Notes under the pieces: generated by a model
Database searches by the model: none
What the model saw: the letters and a program-made list of their open reading frames with translations, nothing else
Told to the model about the DNA's origin: nothing
Program-made: the position numbers and the translations under genes
In this document: positions 8,629 to 17,123 of the stretch, piece by piece
How positions within the stretch are numbered: position 1 is the first letter of the stretch
Layout of the letters: each line of letters opens with the position of its first letter
Source of the DNA: Streptomyces sp. NBC_01214
GTDB lineage: Bacteria > Actinomycetota > Actinomycetes > Streptomycetales > Streptomycetaceae
NCBI RefSeq assembly: GCF_026340975.1
Contig: NZ_JAPEOS010000002.1
Span: forward strand, 62,001-126,000
Direction: 5' to 3'
DNA length: 64,000 nucleotides

Positions 8629-8800
8629 ATGCTTTGGGGGTCTACCGAGCAGGCAGACGGTCAACGCCGTCGGCGGGCGGCTTCGGGCCTGCGGTGATGT
8701 CCGCCCCGGACATCACTTGTGGACCGGATGGACGCACGCGCGCGATGCCGTCGGCACCGTGGTGGCGTGGGCTCGGCCGACAAGATCCGAAAGAGGCGGC

Positions 8801-9286
8801 CTAGGCGTGGGCCGGGGCCTCGGGGGTGTCGTCGTCCTCGGGGAGTTTCAGGACGTGCTCCAGGAAGAGGGCCGCGGCGATGACCGCGATGCCCGCCAGG
8901 ACCGAGAAACCGGCGTACCAGGCCTGGTCGCGGCGGGCGGGAACGTCGAGGGCGTCGGTCAGCAGGAAGACGCCCACACCGCCGTACATGCCCGCCACCA
9001 GTGCGGCCACCAGCGCACTGGCCTGCCCGAACACCACCGCGCGGGCCGCCATCAGCGGCTCCACGCCCTTGGCGCCCGGGCGGCGCTCGCGCTGGGCCTT
9101 GAGGCGGGCGCGCATGGACAGGGCCGTGGCGAGCAGCACTGCCGCGATGACGCCCAGGACGATCGGCGCGGCCAGCGGAACGCCCGGCAGGGTGCCGTAG
9201 GCGTTCCACAGGCGCGCGCCCGCCCAGGACAGGATGCCGGCGACCACGAAGATGCCCGCCAGGACCGCCGGCCTCAGTTGCTTCAC
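8801..9286 (-). CDS. DUF3180 membrane protein
   Basis: 161-residue integral membrane protein with about four hydrophobic segments (around residues 8-28, 34-55, 85-108 and 120-142) and a charged acidic C-terminus (EDDDTPEAP). It belongs to the actinobacterial DUF3180 family, regularly last in the folate cluster; no function is established. GTG 9286 was chosen because GGGGAA lies 7 nt upstream; the in-frame GTG at 9301 has no ribosome site. It follows folK by 49 bp. Confidence 0.85.
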   Translation of the reverse strand: MKQLRPAVLAGIFVVAGILSWAGARLWNAYGTLPGVPLAAPIVLGVIAAVLLATALSMRARLKAQRERRPGAKGVEPLMAARAVVFGQASALVAALVAGMYGGVGVFLLTDALDVPARRDQAWYAGFSVLAGIAVIAAALFLEHVLKLPEDDDTPEAPAHA

Positions 9287-9335
9287 TTGCCCGTTCCCCA
9301 CTTTCAGCGAGTAGCCGTGAACAGGCTACTAACGA

Positions 9336-9944
9336 CTACTCGGGGAGGTGGAGTTCCAGGTCGGGGCGCGGCTCCACGCCGACCAGGCCGATTTCGGCCA
9401 GCAGCGCCGTGACCGGGCCGCGGCCCGGGATCTGGGCCTCCGGGTCGATGTCGTGCCAGGGGGCCAGTACGAAGGCGCGCTGGTGGGCGCGCGGGTGCGG
9501 GAGGGTGAGGACCGGGTCGTCAGAGACCCGGTCGGCGTACGCGACGATGTCCACGTCGATCGTGCGCGGCCCCCAGCGCTCCTCGCGGACGCGGTCGAAG
9601 GCCTCCTCGACGGCGTGCGCGCGCTCCAGGAGCGAGGACGGCGGCAGGGTGGTCTTCACGGCGACGACCGCGTTGAGGTACGAGGGCTGCGAGCCGGGTG
9701 CGACGCCCCACGGCTCGGTCTCGTAGACGGGGGAGACGGCCTTGACCCGCATGCCGGGCGTGTCCCCGAGGGCGTCGATGGCACCCTGCAGGGTCTCCAG
9801 CCGGTTGCCGAGGTTCGCGCCGAGCGCGATCACGGCCCATTTGGGGTTGGACAGGGTCACGTCCGCCGCGTCGACCGCCTCCACGACGGAGGCGGGGACC
9901 GGCTGGACGGTGGGGTCGCTCTGAGCGTTCAGTCCGTTGTTCAT
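9336..9944 (-). CDS. folK: 2-amino-4-hydroxy-6-hydroxymethyldihydropteridine diphosphokinase
   Basis: Transfers pyrophosphate from ATP to hydroxymethyl-dihydropterin, the substrate preparation step for FolP. The 202-residue protein has the family start ALGANLGNR, the YLNAVV segment, and the signature RWGPRTIDVDIVAY with metal-binding Asp residues, followed by LPHPRAHQRAFVLAPW. It has an N-terminal extension of about 35 residues before the conserved core. Its ATG overlaps the folB stop in ATGA, so the two are translationally coupled. Confidence 0.96.
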   Translation of the reverse strand: MNNGLNAQSDPTVQPVPASVVEAVDAADVTLSNPKWAVIALGANLGNRLETLQGAIDALGDTPGMRVKAVSPVYETEPWGVAPGSQPSYLNAVVAVKTTLPPSSLLERAHAVEEAFDRVREERWGPRTIDVDIVAYADRVSDDPVLTLPHPRAHQRAFVLAPWHDIDPEAQIPGRGPVTALLAEIGLVGVEPRPDLELHLPE

Positions 9945-10300
9945 GCGCGGCTCCGGGTGATCGTGATGGTCACGTCGTCGAAGGGGACGGTGATGGGCGC
10001 GTCCGGCTTGTGGACGACGACCTCCACCTGCGCCACCGCTTCGTGCTTGAGGCACTGCTGGGCGATTCGCTCGGCCAGGGTTTCGATCAGGTCGACGGGC
10101 TCGCCCTGGACCACGTCGACGACCTCCTCGGCGACGACCCCGTAGTGCACGGTCTTCGCCAGGTCGTCTCCGGCCGCCGCGGGGCGGGTGTCGAGGTGCA
10201 GCACGAGGTCGACGATGAAGGTCTGGCCTTCCTCGCGTTCCCGGGGGAAGACGCCGTGGTGCCCGCGAGCCTTGAGGCCGCGCAGCGCGACACGATCCAC
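9941..10300 (-). CDS. folB: Dihydroneopterin aldolase
   Basis: Cleaves dihydroneopterin to hydroxymethyl-dihydropterin and glycolaldehyde. The 119-residue protein shows the conserved GHHGVFPRERE segment and a C-terminal VHKPDAPI with the catalytic lysine. GTG 10300 was preferred over GTG 10309 because AGGAG then sits 8 nt upstream and the length matches the family. It overlaps folK by 4 bp and lies about 130 bp after the NTF2-like gene. Confidence 0.95.
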   Translation of the reverse strand: MDRVALRGLKARGHHGVFPREREEGQTFIVDLVLHLDTRPAAAGDDLAKTVHYGVVAEEVVDVVQGEPVDLIETLAERIAQQCLKHEAVAQVEVVVHKPDAPITVPFDDVTITITRSRA

Positions 10301-10429
10301 GCGAATCACTCCTGCTTTGGTAGGTGCTTCCGGTCCCGGGGCTCCCCGGGGCCATGGCTGCGCCGAGTGCGGTCGGCGTCGTCCGTCTTCGAATTTACCT
10401 GCGAAATACTCCGGCTCCCGCCGGAGGGG

Positions 10430-10873
10430 TCAGGAGGCGTCCTCCTCCTCGTCCTCGTCGGACTCCGTGAGGACGGGAGAACCGTGGTGGGACCAGAGCC
10501 GCCAGCCCTCGGATGTGCGTCGGAACACATTCGTCGCGACGACCAGTTGACCGACGAGCGGGCCTAGCTCCCCGCCGTCCTCGGCGGGGCCTCCGCTGAG
10601 GATGTTCTCCGTACACGTCACCAGGGCGGTATCGCCTATTACGGCCACTTTGGTGTCGGTGAGGAAGAACTGGATGTAGTCGGTGTGCGACATGATGAGC
10701 GCGTACGAGCGCAGGACCTCGCCGCGGCCCGAGAGCACCGGCCAGCCGGGGTGGACGCAGGAGATCTCGTCCTCCAGCCAGAGCGCCGACAGTGAGTCGA
10801 AGTCCCCCCGCTCCATTGCCTCGTAGAAGGCCGTGTTGACCTCTTCGACCGCCTCGATGTCGGTTCTGCTCAC
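10430..10873 (-). CDS. Nuclear transport factor 2-like (SnoaL-type) protein
   Basis: 147-residue cone-fold protein: VNTAFYEAMERGDFDSLSALW near the start and VHPGWPVLSGRGEVLRSY mid-chain are typical of the NTF2-like/SnoaL superfamily, followed by a very acidic C-terminal tail (ESDEDEEED). GTG 10873 has AAGGAG 5 nt upstream. It lies between folP (25-bp gap) and folB and is presumably co-transcribed. Its partner or ligand is unknown; the position suggests a link to pterins but nothing in the sequence proves it. Confidence 0.9.
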   Translation of the reverse strand: MSRTDIEAVEEVNTAFYEAMERGDFDSLSALWLEDEISCVHPGWPVLSGRGEVLRSYALIMSHTDYIQFFLTDTKVAVIGDTALVTCTENILSGGPAEDGGELGPLVGQLVVATNVFRRTSEGWRLWSHHGSPVLTESDEDEEEDAS

Positions 10874-10898
10874 GGTGCTCCTTGTCGGTGGGTACGGA

Positions 10899-11771
10899 TC
10901 AGAGTGCGCCTTCCACGGCACGGGCCACTCGAACCGCGTCCGCGGTCGCCCGTACCTCGTGCACCCGTACGGCCCAGGCGCCCTGGTGGGCGGCGATCGC
11001 GGAGACGGCGGCCGTGGCAGCGTCCCGCTCGCGGGCGGGCGGCGGGGTGGTGTCGGCCCCACCGGCCAGGACCCGGCCGAGGAAACGCTTCCTCGACGCG
11101 GCGACCAGCAGCGGGAAGCCCAGCGCGCGCAGCTCGGGCAGGTGGGCGACGAGGGCCAGGTCGTGCTCGGCGTTCTTGGCGAAACCGAGGCCGGGGTCGA
11201 CGAGGAGCCGCTCGGGGGCGATCCCCCCGGCCACGACCGCGTCGATCCGGGTCCGCAGTTCGGCGGTGACCTCGGCGACCACGTCGTCGTAGACGGCGAG
11301 GCTGTTCATGTCGGCGCTGAAGCCGCGCCAGTGCATCACGACGAAGGGCACCTCGGCGGCGGCGACGGCCGGGATCATCCCGGGGTCGGCCAGGCCGCCG
11401 CTGACGTCGTTGACCAGGGTCGCGCCGGCCTCGACGGCCCGGGCGGCGACGGCCGCGCGCATGGTGTCCACGGAGACGGTGACGCCTTCGGAGGCCAGGC
11501 CCCGGACCACGGGGACGACCCGGCGCAGCTCCTCTTCCTCGTCGACGCGGGAAGCGCCGGGTCGGGTGGACTCGCCGCCGACGTCGACGAGGTCGGCGCC
11601 GTGCTCGACGAGGTCGAGGCCGCGCTTGACCGCGGCGGTGGTGTCGAACCACCGACCGCCGTCGGAGAAGGAGTCGGGAGTGACGTTGACGACGCCCATG
11701 ACCGCGCAGCGGTCCCAGTCAGGCAGACCTGCGACCCGGCCCCTGCCGGTGGCTCCGCGCTTCGTGTTCAT
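10899..11771 (-). CDS. folP: Dihydropteroate synthase
   Basis: Condenses hydroxymethyl-dihydropterin pyrophosphate with p-aminobenzoate; the sulfonamide target. The 290-residue TIM-barrel protein has MGVVNVTPDSFSDGG (about residues 25-39), VDVGGESTRPGA, NDVSGGLADP, and the ASRKRFLG loop near the C-terminus, all characteristic. ATG 11771 is the only sensible start. First gene of the leftward folP, NTF2-like, folB, folK, DUF3180 cluster. Confidence 0.97.
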   Translation of the reverse strand: MNTKRGATGRGRVAGLPDWDRCAVMGVVNVTPDSFSDGGRWFDTTAAVKRGLDLVEHGADLVDVGGESTRPGASRVDEEEELRRVVPVVRGLASEGVTVSVDTMRAAVAARAVEAGATLVNDVSGGLADPGMIPAVAAAEVPFVVMHWRGFSADMNSLAVYDDVVAEVTAELRTRIDAVVAGGIAPERLLVDPGLGFAKNAEHDLALVAHLPELRALGFPLLVAASRKRFLGRVLAGGADTTPPPARERDAATAAVSAIAAHQGAWAVRVHEVRATADAVRVARAVEGAL

Positions 11772-11805
11772 AGGTCCAAGGGTAGGGCTGACCTGGATAC
11801 GACAG

Positions 11806-11853
11806 GGCCCCGGCGCCCTTGCCCTATCCGGGCGGTACGAGGGCGCCGGGGCC
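11806..11853 (-). terminator. Large hairpin downstream of the MprF-like gene
   Basis: Perfect 14-bp arms (11806-11819 and 11840-11853). The 20-nt interior contains its own GCCC/GGGC mini-stem. It lies between the stop of the MprF-like gene (12010) and the folP start, so it likely ends the former transcript. The rest of the gap 11854-12009 is GC-rich and shows no gene. Confidence 0.65.
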
Positions 11854-12009
11854 AGGTCCGGCGTGCGGGGGCCGCGTTGGTCTCTCCCGGCTCCTGCCGG
11901 GTTCTCCGTCCGTACCGGCCTGCGGCCCGGCCTGCGGTGGGCGGGTACCCCGACGTGGGGGACCCGCCCGGAGCCGGGGCTTGAGGACCGTCCGCGCGCC
12001 CGGCGGGGG

Positions 12010-13857
12010 CTACGCGGCCTGGACCTCGCGCTCCTGCTGCTTGGGCACGGTCGTCATGTGGTTGTGCGTGCAGGTGCGCACCGGCTTGGGACGGCGGCGG
12101 CTGGCGAAGAGCCGGGGCAGCGCCACCGTGACGAAGCCCTCGGCCTGCATCACGGCGAAGCCGATGCGGGGCAGGTCGCGGGTGGTGCGGTAGACCATGA
12201 AGCGCGGCTCCCAGCGGGGGCGGAACTTCTCGTTGAACTTGTAGAGCGACTCGATCTGGAACCAGCGGGAGAGGAAGACCAGCAGGCCGCGCCACATCCG
12301 CAGGACCGGGCCGGCGCCGATCTTCTCGCCGCGGGCGAGGGCCGCGCGGAACATCGCGAAGTTCAGCGAGACCTTCTCGATCTTCAGGTCGGGGGCGGCC
12401 TGGAGGGAGGCGACGATCAGCAGCTCGTTCATGCCGGGGTCGGCGGCGCGGTCGCGGCGCATCAGCTCCAGCGACATGCCGTCCTTGCCCCACGGGACGA
12501 AGTGCAGGACGGCCTTCAGGTCGCCGAACGGGCTGGTGTCGCCCTCTTCCACGCGGTGCGCGGTGGCGATGAAGCAATCGCCGTCGCCCTCCTCGCCGAC
12601 CCGGCCCAGGGCCATCGAGAAGCCGCGCTCGGTGTCGGTACCGCGCCAGGCCTCGGCCGCGCCGCGGACCCGCTCCAGTTCCTCGTCGGTCAGCTCGCTG
12701 ACCCGGCGGACCTGGGTGGTGTAGCCGTTGCGCTCGATGCGCTTCACCATCTGGCGGACATTGCGCATGGGACGGCCCGCGAGGGAGAAGTCTTTGACAT
12801 CGACAATCGCCTCGTCACCCAGCTCCAGGGCGTCCAGGCCGGTCTCGCGGGTCCAGACCTCGCCGCCGGTCTCGCTGCAGCCCACGACGGCCGGGGTCCA
12901 GGAGTGGGCCTTGGCCTCCTCCATGAACCGCTCGATCGCGCCGGGCCAGGCCTCGACGTCGCCGATGGGGTCGCCGGAGGCGAGCATCACACCGGAGACG
13001 ACGCGGTAGGTGACGGCGGCCTTGCCGCTGGGGGAGAAGACGACGGCCTTGTCGCGGCGGAGCGCGAAGTGGCCGAGCGAGTCGCGGCCGCCGTGCTTGG
13101 CGAGCAGCTCGCGCAGCTTGCCCTCGTCGTCGGCGGTGAGCCGGGCGGCCGGGTGCTCGGGGCGGAAGGCCAGGTAGATGGTGGTGAGCGCGGTGAGCAT
13201 GCCGAGGGCGCCGAGGGAGTACCCGACGGTCCAGGACACCGAGTGCGTGTACTCGACGGGGCCCTCGAAGCCGAAGAGGCCGTAGACGACGTGCGTGATC
13301 TGCTCGTACAGGCTCGGGTTGCCGACGACCCGGTTCGGGTGGACGTTCACGATGAGCAGGCCGAGCCCGATGGATCCGGCGCTCATCAGTACGAAGTTGG
13401 CGAGGGCCTTCCAGCGGCTGCGCGGGTCGGGCAGCGCCTTGAACTCACTCTGGTGGCGCAGCAGCAGCGCGAAGAGCAGCGCTGCGATGACCACGCCGGG
13501 GATCGAGTGCCGGTAGAGGAACTGCGCCGCGGCGCCGGCCGGCAGCAGCACGACCGCTGCCCGCCAGGCCCGGCGCTTGCGGCGCTTGAGGCCGTGCGCG
13601 AGCAGCAGGAGCAGTACGCCCGCGCTGATGGCGAGGGCCGCTGCGAAGGGGCCGAACACCGGCAGCACCTCGGCGAGCGCGTGGATCCGGCTGTGCCGGA
13701 ATCTCGGGAACACCCCTGCTGCGATGTCCAGAAGGCCGACGATCATGACGGCCGTACCTACCAGGCCGGGCACCGACTCCGGCTGTGGACCTCGGAGGAT
13801 TCGGCGGACCCTGCTCGGAACCTGTCCCGACTTATCGCCATCTATCCTGCTAGACAT
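12010..13857 (-). CDS. MprF-like aminoacyl-phosphatidylglycerol synthase
   Basis: 615-residue membrane protein. N-terminal hydrophobic segments at about 35-55, 70-95, 103-120, 122-135, 155-175 and 205-230 are followed by a cytoplasmic DUF2156/MprF catalytic domain (about 255-580) with DALELGDEAIVDVKDFSL and DLKAVLHFVPWG. Such enzymes transfer lysine or alanine from tRNA to phosphatidylglycerol, reducing surface negative charge and cationic peptide binding. Unlike mycobacterial LysX it has no fused lysyl-tRNA synthetase domain. The amino acid used cannot be read from sequence. It is divergent from an esterase gene and preceded by a sigma-E type promoter. Confidence 0.88.
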   Translation of the reverse strand: MSSRIDGDKSGQVPSRVRRILRGPQPESVPGLVGTAVMIVGLLDIAAGVFPRFRHSRIHALAEVLPVFGPFAAALAISAGVLLLLLAHGLKRRKRRAWRAAVVLLPAGAAAQFLYRHSIPGVVIAALLFALLLRHQSEFKALPDPRSRWKALANFVLMSAGSIGLGLLIVNVHPNRVVGNPSLYEQITHVVYGLFGFEGPVEYTHSVSWTVGYSLGALGMLTALTTIYLAFRPEHPAARLTADDEGKLRELLAKHGGRDSLGHFALRRDKAVVFSPSGKAAVTYRVVSGVMLASGDPIGDVEAWPGAIERFMEEAKAHSWTPAVVGCSETGGEVWTRETGLDALELGDEAIVDVKDFSLAGRPMRNVRQMVKRIERNGYTTQVRRVSELTDEELERVRGAAEAWRGTDTERGFSMALGRVGEEGDGDCFIATAHRVEEGDTSPFGDLKAVLHFVPWGKDGMSLELMRRDRAADPGMNELLIVASLQAAPDLKIEKVSLNFAMFRAALARGEKIGAGPVLRMWRGLLVFLSRWFQIESLYKFNEKFRPRWEPRFMVYRTTRDLPRIGFAVMQAEGFVTVALPRLFASRRRPKPVRTCTHNHMTTVPKQQEREVQAA

Positions 13858-13929
13858 CGCTTCCCGTTGCTCCGCGAGAGATCATGTGGCCGAAGGCCGC
13901 GACAGCCTCCGGTGTGTGGTGCGTCCCTT

Positions 13930-13957
13930 AGGACGACATCGACGAGGAGCGGGTTCA
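13930..13957 (-). promoter_or_regulatory. Sigma-E type promoter for the MprF-like gene
   Basis: Read on the minus strand: TGAACC (13957-13952), a 16-nt spacer, then CGTCCT (13935-13930) followed by AA. This closely resembles the Streptomyces sigma-E consensus as I recall it (-35 GGAACC, -10 CGTCTAA, spacing 16-17). It would start transcription about 65-70 nt before the ATG at 13857. Confidence 0.55.
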
Positions 13958-14008
13958 CTCTTTCGTCGGAAAAAACGGTCCTGTTACAAGAAAGTCGACT
14001 GACTGCTC

Positions 14009-15118
14009 ATGGGTCTCACCAGTAATACGGTTCTGGCGCTGGCGATCCTCGCCGGTGTGCTGCTCTTCGCAGCCACGGTCTGGTTCTGGCCGAAGCTCTC
14101 GGGCCGCACCTGGCGCGCGTTCGCCGGTCGGATCGGGCTGCTGCTGGCGACCCAGCTGGCGCTGTTCTCGGCAGTGGGGTTGGCGGCTAACAAGTCGTTC
14201 CTCTTCTACGGTTCCTGGGCCGACCTGCTCGGTCAGGAGACGTCCATGGGCAAGGTCGTCGACCACTCGATGAGCAGCAAGGACATCAAGGTCGTCGACA
14301 AGCAGAAGCTGGACGTACCCGGTGGCGCCAAGCCCCAGGTCGGTGGTCAGATCCTGAAGGTTGCCATAACCGGGCAGAAGTCGAAGATAACGAGCCCCGG
14401 CTACGTCTGGCTCCCGCCGGAGTACTTCCAGCCCCAGCACAAGGACCAGAACTTCCCCGCGTCCATCGTCCTGACGGGCTACCCGGGCACCGCCGAGAAC
14501 CTCATCAAAGGGCTCGACTACCCCATGAAGGCCTTCAGCCTGTCCAAGTCGGGCAAGATGAAGCCGATGATCCTGGTCATGCTGCGCCCGACCGTGGCGC
14601 CGCCGCGCGACACCGAGTGCGTCGACATACCCGGCGGCCCGCAGACCGAGACCTTCTTCGGCGAGGACCTCCCGCAGGCCATCACGGACACCTTCCGGGT
14701 CGGCAAGAAGCCCCAGAACATGGGCTTCATCGGCAACTCCACGGGCGGCTACTGCGCCCTGAAGATCGCCGCGCACTACCCGCAGACCTTCGGCGCCGCC
14801 GCGGGTCTGTCCGCGTACTACGAAGCCCCGGACGACCCGACGACCGGTGACCTGTTCCACGGGGACGAGAAGCTGAAGAAGCGTGCGGACGTGCTGCACA
14901 GCGTCGAGCACAAGAAGCCGACCGGTACGTCCTTCCTCGTGACCAGCAGCGAGAAGGGCGAGCCGAACCTCGCCGACACCAAGAAGTTCATCAAGAAGGT
15001 GCAGGGCCCGGACCGGGTCTCCTCCATCATCCTCGACAGCGGTGGCCACAACTTCAACACGTGGCGACGTGAGATCCCGCCGATGCTGATGTGGATGAGC
15101 GGCCGCATCCAGGCCTGA
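14009..15118 (+). CDS. Membrane-anchored esterase-D family alpha/beta hydrolase
   Basis: 369-residue protein with two N-terminal hydrophobic segments (about 8-28 and 42-62) and an extracytoplasmic alpha/beta hydrolase domain of the esterase D/antigen 85-like family. The nucleophile elbow is GNSTGGY with Ser244; the C-terminal DSGGHNF supplies His347. It is divergent from the MprF-like gene with a 151-bp gap. By analogy with lipid-hydrolase partners of aminoacyl-PG synthases in other bacteria it might remove the amino acid from the lipid; this is inference. Confidence 0.85.
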   Translation: MGLTSNTVLALAILAGVLLFAATVWFWPKLSGRTWRAFAGRIGLLLATQLALFSAVGLAANKSFLFYGSWADLLGQETSMGKVVDHSMSSKDIKVVDKQKLDVPGGAKPQVGGQILKVAITGQKSKITSPGYVWLPPEYFQPQHKDQNFPASIVLTGYPGTAENLIKGLDYPMKAFSLSKSGKMKPMILVMLRPTVAPPRDTECVDIPGGPQTETFFGEDLPQAITDTFRVGKKPQNMGFIGNSTGGYCALKIAAHYPQTFGAAAGLSAYYEAPDDPTTGDLFHGDEKLKKRADVLHSVEHKKPTGTSFLVTSSEKGEPNLADTKKFIKKVQGPDRVSSIILDSGGHNFNTWRREIPPMLMWMSGRIQA

Positions 15119-15175
15119 CCCGCCGCGTGCCGACACCCGGCACCCGACCGCCCGACACCCGACCGCCCGACACCC

Positions 15176-15201
15176 GTGACCGGCCTCCCGAGGCCGGTCA
15201 C
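15176..15201. terminator. Convergent terminator hairpin, preceded by a 15-bp tandem duplication
   Basis: Perfect 11-bp arms (15176-15186, 15191-15201) with a CCCG loop, between the convergent esterase and ABC ATPase genes. Immediately before it, 15141-15155 and 15156-15170 are identical 15-bp copies (CACCCGACCGCCCGA). Confidence 0.75.
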
Positions 15202-15248
15202 AGCTGTTTCCGGGGCCGCCCGGCGCCCTCGCGGGGCCCTTTACGGAG

Positions 15249-16211
15249 TCACGCCTCCTGCAGCTGGGCCCGGCGCAGCGCCCGGTGGACGCCCTCCGGC
15301 GTCAGTACGCCGACCAGCGCGCCGGATTCGGGGTCCGTGACCCCGATGCGCCCCGAGTCCTCCTGGAGCAGGGCGGCGAGCGCCGCGCGCAGCGTCGACC
15401 CCAACTTCACCGAGGCCGCCGGGTCCTCCCCCTGCGCCGGGGCCAGGTCGGCCGCCCCGACCGCGGTGACCGCGAGCCGCTTGAGCCCCCGGTCGGCGCC
15501 GACGAAGGAGGCCACGTAGTCGGTGGCGGGCGCCCCGAGCACGGCCGCCGGGCGGGCGAACTGCTCGATGGTGCCCGTGCCGTAGACCGCGATGCGGTCA
15601 CCGAGCCGGATCGCCTCCTCCAGGTCGTGGGTGACCAGCAGGATCGTCTTGCGCACCGTCTTCTGTAGAGTCAGGAACTCGTTCTGCAGCCGCTCGCGCA
15701 CCACCGGGTCCACCGCGCCGAACGGCTCGTCCATCAGCAGCACCGGCGGATCGGCGGCGAGCGCGCGGGCCACGCCGACGCGCTGGCGCTGCCCGCCGGA
15801 CAGCTGCTGCGGGTACCGGCCCCCGTACACGGCCGGGTCGAGGCCCACCAGTTCCAGCAGTTCGGCCGCCCGGGCGCGGGCCCGCGCCTTCGGGGTGCCG
15901 ATCAGCTGCGGCACGGTCGCCGTGTTCTCCAGCACCGTCTTGTGCGGGAAGAGCCCGACCTGCTGGATGACGTACCCGATCCGGCGGCGCAGCTCGACCG
16001 GATCGGCGGCCGCGATGTCCTCGCCGTTCAGCAGGATCCGGCCGGAGGTCGGGTCGATCAGCCGGTTGACCATCTTCATCGTGGTCGTCTTGCCGCAGCC
16101 GGACGGTCCCACGAGCGTGACCAGCTCACCCTCCGCCACCTCGAAGGACAGGTCCTCGACGGCTGTCGTCCCGTCGGGGTAGCGCTTGGTCACGTGCTCG
16201 AATCGGATCAC
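15249..16211 (-). CDS. Betaine/proline/choline-type ABC transporter ATP-binding protein
   Basis: 320-residue ATPase of the OpuA/OpuB family that drives compatible-solute uptake. Walker A GPSGCGKT at about 35-42, signature LSGGQRQR around 137, Walker B LLMDEPFGAVDP, then a C-terminal region after residue 240 resembling degenerate CBS domains (DSGRIGVTDPESGALVGVL), which in OpuA proteins senses ionic strength. GTG 16211 was chosen with GGAAAGATGGG upstream. It is divergent from the two permease genes and the binding protein, with a 152-bp shared promoter region. Confidence 0.93.
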   Translation of the reverse strand: MIRFEHVTKRYPDGTTAVEDLSFEVAEGELVTLVGPSGCGKTTTMKMVNRLIDPTSGRILLNGEDIAAADPVELRRRIGYVIQQVGLFPHKTVLENTATVPQLIGTPKARARARAAELLELVGLDPAVYGGRYPQQLSGGQRQRVGVARALAADPPVLLMDEPFGAVDPVVRERLQNEFLTLQKTVRKTILLVTHDLEEAIRLGDRIAVYGTGTIEQFARPAAVLGAPATDYVASFVGADRGLKRLAVTAVGAADLAPAQGEDPAASVKLGSTLRAALAALLQEDSGRIGVTDPESGALVGVLTPEGVHRALRRAQLQEA

Positions 16212-16363
16212 ACACCCATCTTTCCGCACGGCGGCCGGTGATTTGTGAAGGGCGTGTTGCCCCCCTGCGAAGGATTCCGGCCATCGGGGGTGGTGGGGGT
16301 TAGGGTCGCCGTGACGGGTGATCGTGAATGCGTACGTTCGAATGACGGGTGGGGGTGAGGGGC

Positions 16364-17119
16364 ATGGCGGCACAGAACTGCCTGGTGGCGAACGACTGGA
16401 TCTGCTGGGACTACGTCACCTCCCGCTCCCAGGAACTCACCGACGCCACCCTCGAACACATCTGGATCACGGGCGTGTCGGTCCTGATCGGCATCGCCGT
16501 GTCCGTGCCGCTCGCCCTGTTGGCCCGCCGCGGCCGCCACTGGGCGGCGCCCGTCCTCGGCCTGACCACCCTGCTCTACACGATCCCCTCGCTGGCCATG
16601 TTCTCCCTGCTGCTGCCGGTCTTCGGACTCTCGGCGGCGCTGGTGGTGACCGGGCTGGTGCTGTACTCGCTGACGATCCTGGTCCGCAACGTCCTGGCCG
16701 GGCTGGAGGCCGTCCCCGAGGACGTGCGGGAGGCCGCCCGCGGCATGGGGTACGGTCCGGGGCGTCTGCTGTGGCAGGTCGAGCTGCCGCTCGCGCTGCC
16801 CGCGCTGCTCGCCGGGGTCCGGATCGCCACCGTCTCGACGGTCGCGCTGACGACGGTCGGCTCCATCGTCGGCAAGGGCGGCCTCGGCAATCTCATCGCC
16901 CCGGCCGTGAACAGCTCCTTCAAGGCGCAGGTGCTCACCGCCTCGGTGCTGTGCGTGCTGCTCGCGCTCGTGGCCGACCTGCTGCTGCTCGGCGTACAGC
17001 GGCTGCTCACGCCGTGGACCCGGGCCGGCGCCCGGCCCGCGGCTTCGCCATCGGCGTCGTCGTCGCCGTCATCGTCGGCGGCATCGGCGTCGGCTCCGGC
17101 TCCGGCGAAGGAGGCCTGA
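16364..17119 (+). CDS. ABC transporter permease (OpuBB-like)
   Basis: 251-residue permease with about six membrane segments. The coupling loop EAARGMGYGPGRLLWQVELPLALPALLAG is typical of binding-protein-dependent importers. ATG 16364 with GGTGGGGG 8 nt upstream was preferred to GTG 16349. The C-terminus after residue about 222 is a low-complexity Ala/Ser/Pro tail, longer than usual. It forms a heterodimer, most likely, with the next gene, 4 bp downstream. Confidence 0.92.
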   Translation: MAAQNCLVANDWICWDYVTSRSQELTDATLEHIWITGVSVLIGIAVSVPLALLARRGRHWAAPVLGLTTLLYTIPSLAMFSLLLPVFGLSAALVVTGLVLYSLTILVRNVLAGLEAVPEDVREAARGMGYGPGRLLWQVELPLALPALLAGVRIATVSTVALTTVGSIVGKGGLGNLIAPAVNSSFKAQVLTASVLCVLLALVADLLLLGVQRLLTPWTRAGARPAASPSASSSPSSSAASASAPAPAKEA

Positions 17120-17123
17120 AGTC

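Noticed and set aside
11308..14025. Long open frame of 905 codons on the plus strand across folP, the terminator and the MprF-like gene
   Set aside because: It runs antisense to folP and the MprF-like gene, which both show clear protein motifs; high-GC DNA leaves such antisense frames open by chance.
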